Below are positions 63,085 through 64,000 of a DNA stretch of 64,000 bases, in pieces; the stretch's first letter is position 1; each line of letters begins with the position of its first letter. Under the pieces are notes generated by a model. That model saw only the letters and a program-made list of their open reading frames with translations, was not told the DNA's origin and made no database searches. A program made the position numbers and the translations under genes. The stretch lies in contig NZ_CP102263.1 in NCBI RefSeq assembly GCF_025147485.1, positions 4,105,501-4,169,500 on the forward strand, given 5' to 3'. The stretch is from Bacteroides uniformis (lineage in GTDB: Bacteria > Bacteroidota > Bacteroidia > Bacteroidales > Bacteroidaceae).

Positions 63085-63092
63085 TATCTTTG
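63085..63092 (+). promoter_or_regulatory. -7 box of the radical SAM gene
   Basis: TATCTTTG followed by C matches the consensus 22 bases before the start codon. A TTTG lies 23 bases upstream of it. Confidence 0.6.
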
Positions 63093-63114
63093 CAAAGATG
63101 AAATTCAATCAAAT

Positions 63115-64000
63115 ATGAAAATTCTCTGGATAGACCTCAATAGCTCGTATGCACACTCTTCGTTGGCACTCCCTGCACTGCACGCACAAATAGCAAAGAA
63201 CAATTCCGTAAAATGGGAAATCGTATCTGCCACCATCAATGAAAACGTAGGAATGATTGTCGACGAAATATACCGGCACCAACCCGACATCATTGCCGCA
63301 ACGACATGGTTGTTCAACCACGAACAACTGTTGCACATCACAGCGAGATTAAAAGCATTGCTTCCCAATAGCTGCTTCATCTTGGGTGGACCTGAATTCT
63401 TAGGAAACAATGAAGACTTTCTGCATAAAAACCCTTTCATCGACTGTGTATTCAGGGGAGAGGGAGAAGAAGCATTCCCCCAATGGCTGTCTTGCTGGAA
63501 CCAGCCGGAAAAATGGAACAGTATTCCGGGACTCTGCTATATGAATCCTCAAAAGCAATATATAGACAACGGCATAGCCCGTGTACTTAACTTTTCACGG
63601 CTCGTACCACCGGAAAACAGCTGTTTTTTCAACTGGAGCAAACCATTCGTACAACTGGAGACTACCCGAGGCTGTTTCAACACATGCGCATTCTGCGTCA
63701 GCGGTGAAGAAAAACCGGTGCGCACACTGTCCATTGAAAGTATCCGTGAACGCCTTCAAATTATCCACAGTCATGGAATAAAAAACGTACGCGTCCTCGA
63801 CCGGACCTTTAATTATAATCCGCGCCGTGCTAAAGAATTACTGCAACTTTTCCTGGAATTCAACCCGGACATATGCTTTCACTTAGAAATACACCCTGCA
63901 CTATTATCCGAAGAGCTGAAAAATGAATTGAAAAAGCTACCTAAAGGATTGCTCCATCTCGAGGCCGGTATTCAAAGCCTGCGCGAACCGGTCCTCCAGA
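63115..64000 (+). CDS. B12-binding-domain radical SAM protein (cut by window edge)
   Basis: The frame opens with the ATG at 63115 and runs 295 codons to the end of the window without a stop. Residues 1-130 form a cobalamin-binding-like domain (KILWIDLNSSYAHSSLALPA and AATTWLFNHEQLLHITAR). The radical SAM motif is at 187-194, CFNTCAFC, with C187, C191 and C194 binding the [4Fe-4S] cluster, and ETTRGCF before it as is usual. The reaction is unknown; such proteins often methylate or alter unactivated carbons. A role cannot be assigned without the C-terminus. Confidence 0.88.
   Translation, partial: MKILWIDLNSSYAHSSLALPALHAQIAKNNSVKWEIVSATINENVGMIVDEIYRHQPDIIAATTWLFNHEQLLHITARLKALLPNSCFILGGPEFLGNNEDFLHKNPFIDCVFRGEGEEAFPQWLSCWNQPEKWNSIPGLCYMNPQKQYIDNGIARVLNFSRLVPPENSCFFNWSKPFVQLETTRGCFNTCAFCVSGEEKPVRTLSIESIRERLQIIHSHGIKNVRVLDRTFNYNPRRAKELLQLFLEFNPDICFHLEIHPALLSEELKNELKKLPKGLLHLEAGIQSLREPVLQ

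Noticed and set aside
62917..63108. 63-codon frame on the minus strand
   Set aside because: It would begin upstream of the only -7 box on that strand and has no recognisable features. A non-coding transcript is the better explanation.
63093..63114. Cobalamin riboswitch before the B12-binding radical SAM gene
   Set aside because: Only about 15 bases separate the predicted transcription start from the ATG, far too short, and no B12-box sequence is present.

Overview
The window is chromosomal DNA from a gut Bacteroides species (Bacteroidota). Three things point to this. Many genes are preceded by the Bacteroides-type -7 box TAnnTTTG, in the best cases 19-20 bases after a TTTG -33 box. The gene content is typical of the genus: a SusC/SusD pair, a xenosiderophore system resembling xusABC, a FeoA-FeoB fusion, Rho with a long disordered insertion, and DUF4251, DUF4350, DUF4374 and DUF4468 proteins. 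The tRNA genes lack an encoded CCA end. The species is not assigned. No prophage, integrase, intact insertion sequence, CRISPR array or rRNA gene was seen.

Left part (1-4.3 kb): a truncated AraC-type regulator, a probable small structured RNA (about 642-838), two decayed genes (a GNAT acetyltransferase and a Crp/Fnr regulator), a HAD phosphatase and an AraC regulator. From 4.4 to 10.5 kb a six-gene leftward operon encodes a SpoIIM-like protein, a membrane protein, DUF4129, DUF4350, a MoxR ATPase and a DUF58 protein, with an RDD membrane protein divergent from it. From 11.4 to 15.2 kb there is a DUF4251 protein, an atypical Fpg/Nei-like protein, a metallo-hydrolase and a PfkB kinase.

From 15.2 to 23.9 kb lies a nitrite and nitrosative-stress block: hybrid cluster protein (hcp), two Crp/Fnr regulators, and the operon nrfH-nrfA-resB-ccsA-porin. 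NrfHA reduces nitrite to ammonia, ResB/CcsA attach haem to the cytochromes, and Hcp deals with NO or hydroxylamine. Palindromes lie at matching positions in the predicted nrfH and hcp promoters. From 24.0 to 29.1 kb is an iron-siderophore operon like xusABC with a Fur-box-like palindrome upstream. Enolase follows, then a queuosine group (a transporter, queC, queF).

From 33.5 to 40.7 kb is a polysaccharide utilisation locus: SusC-like, SusD-like, an unknown lipoprotein and a GH18 chitinase-like lipoprotein. A DcaP-like porin follows, and its likely promoter sits inside a 14-bp inverted repeat. From 42 to 49.6 kb are mostly housekeeping or unknown genes (FadL-type protein, 2-hydroxyacid dehydrogenase, pirin, metallo-hydrolase, DUF4468, VOC protein, methyltransferase, thioredoxin-like protein). 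The right part carries tRNA-Cys, feoAB with its Cys-rich partner, tilS, an EFR1 ferredoxin, rho, a sulfatase, ffh, folD, a CapA-like protein, tRNA-His and the start of a B12-binding radical SAM protein.

Several intergenic regions carry long, nearly perfect palindromes (about 1050, 12025-12137, 30789-30900, 32143-32183, 52691-52748). These, the candidate invertible promoter at 40.7 kb and the nrf/hcp operators are the features most worth following up.
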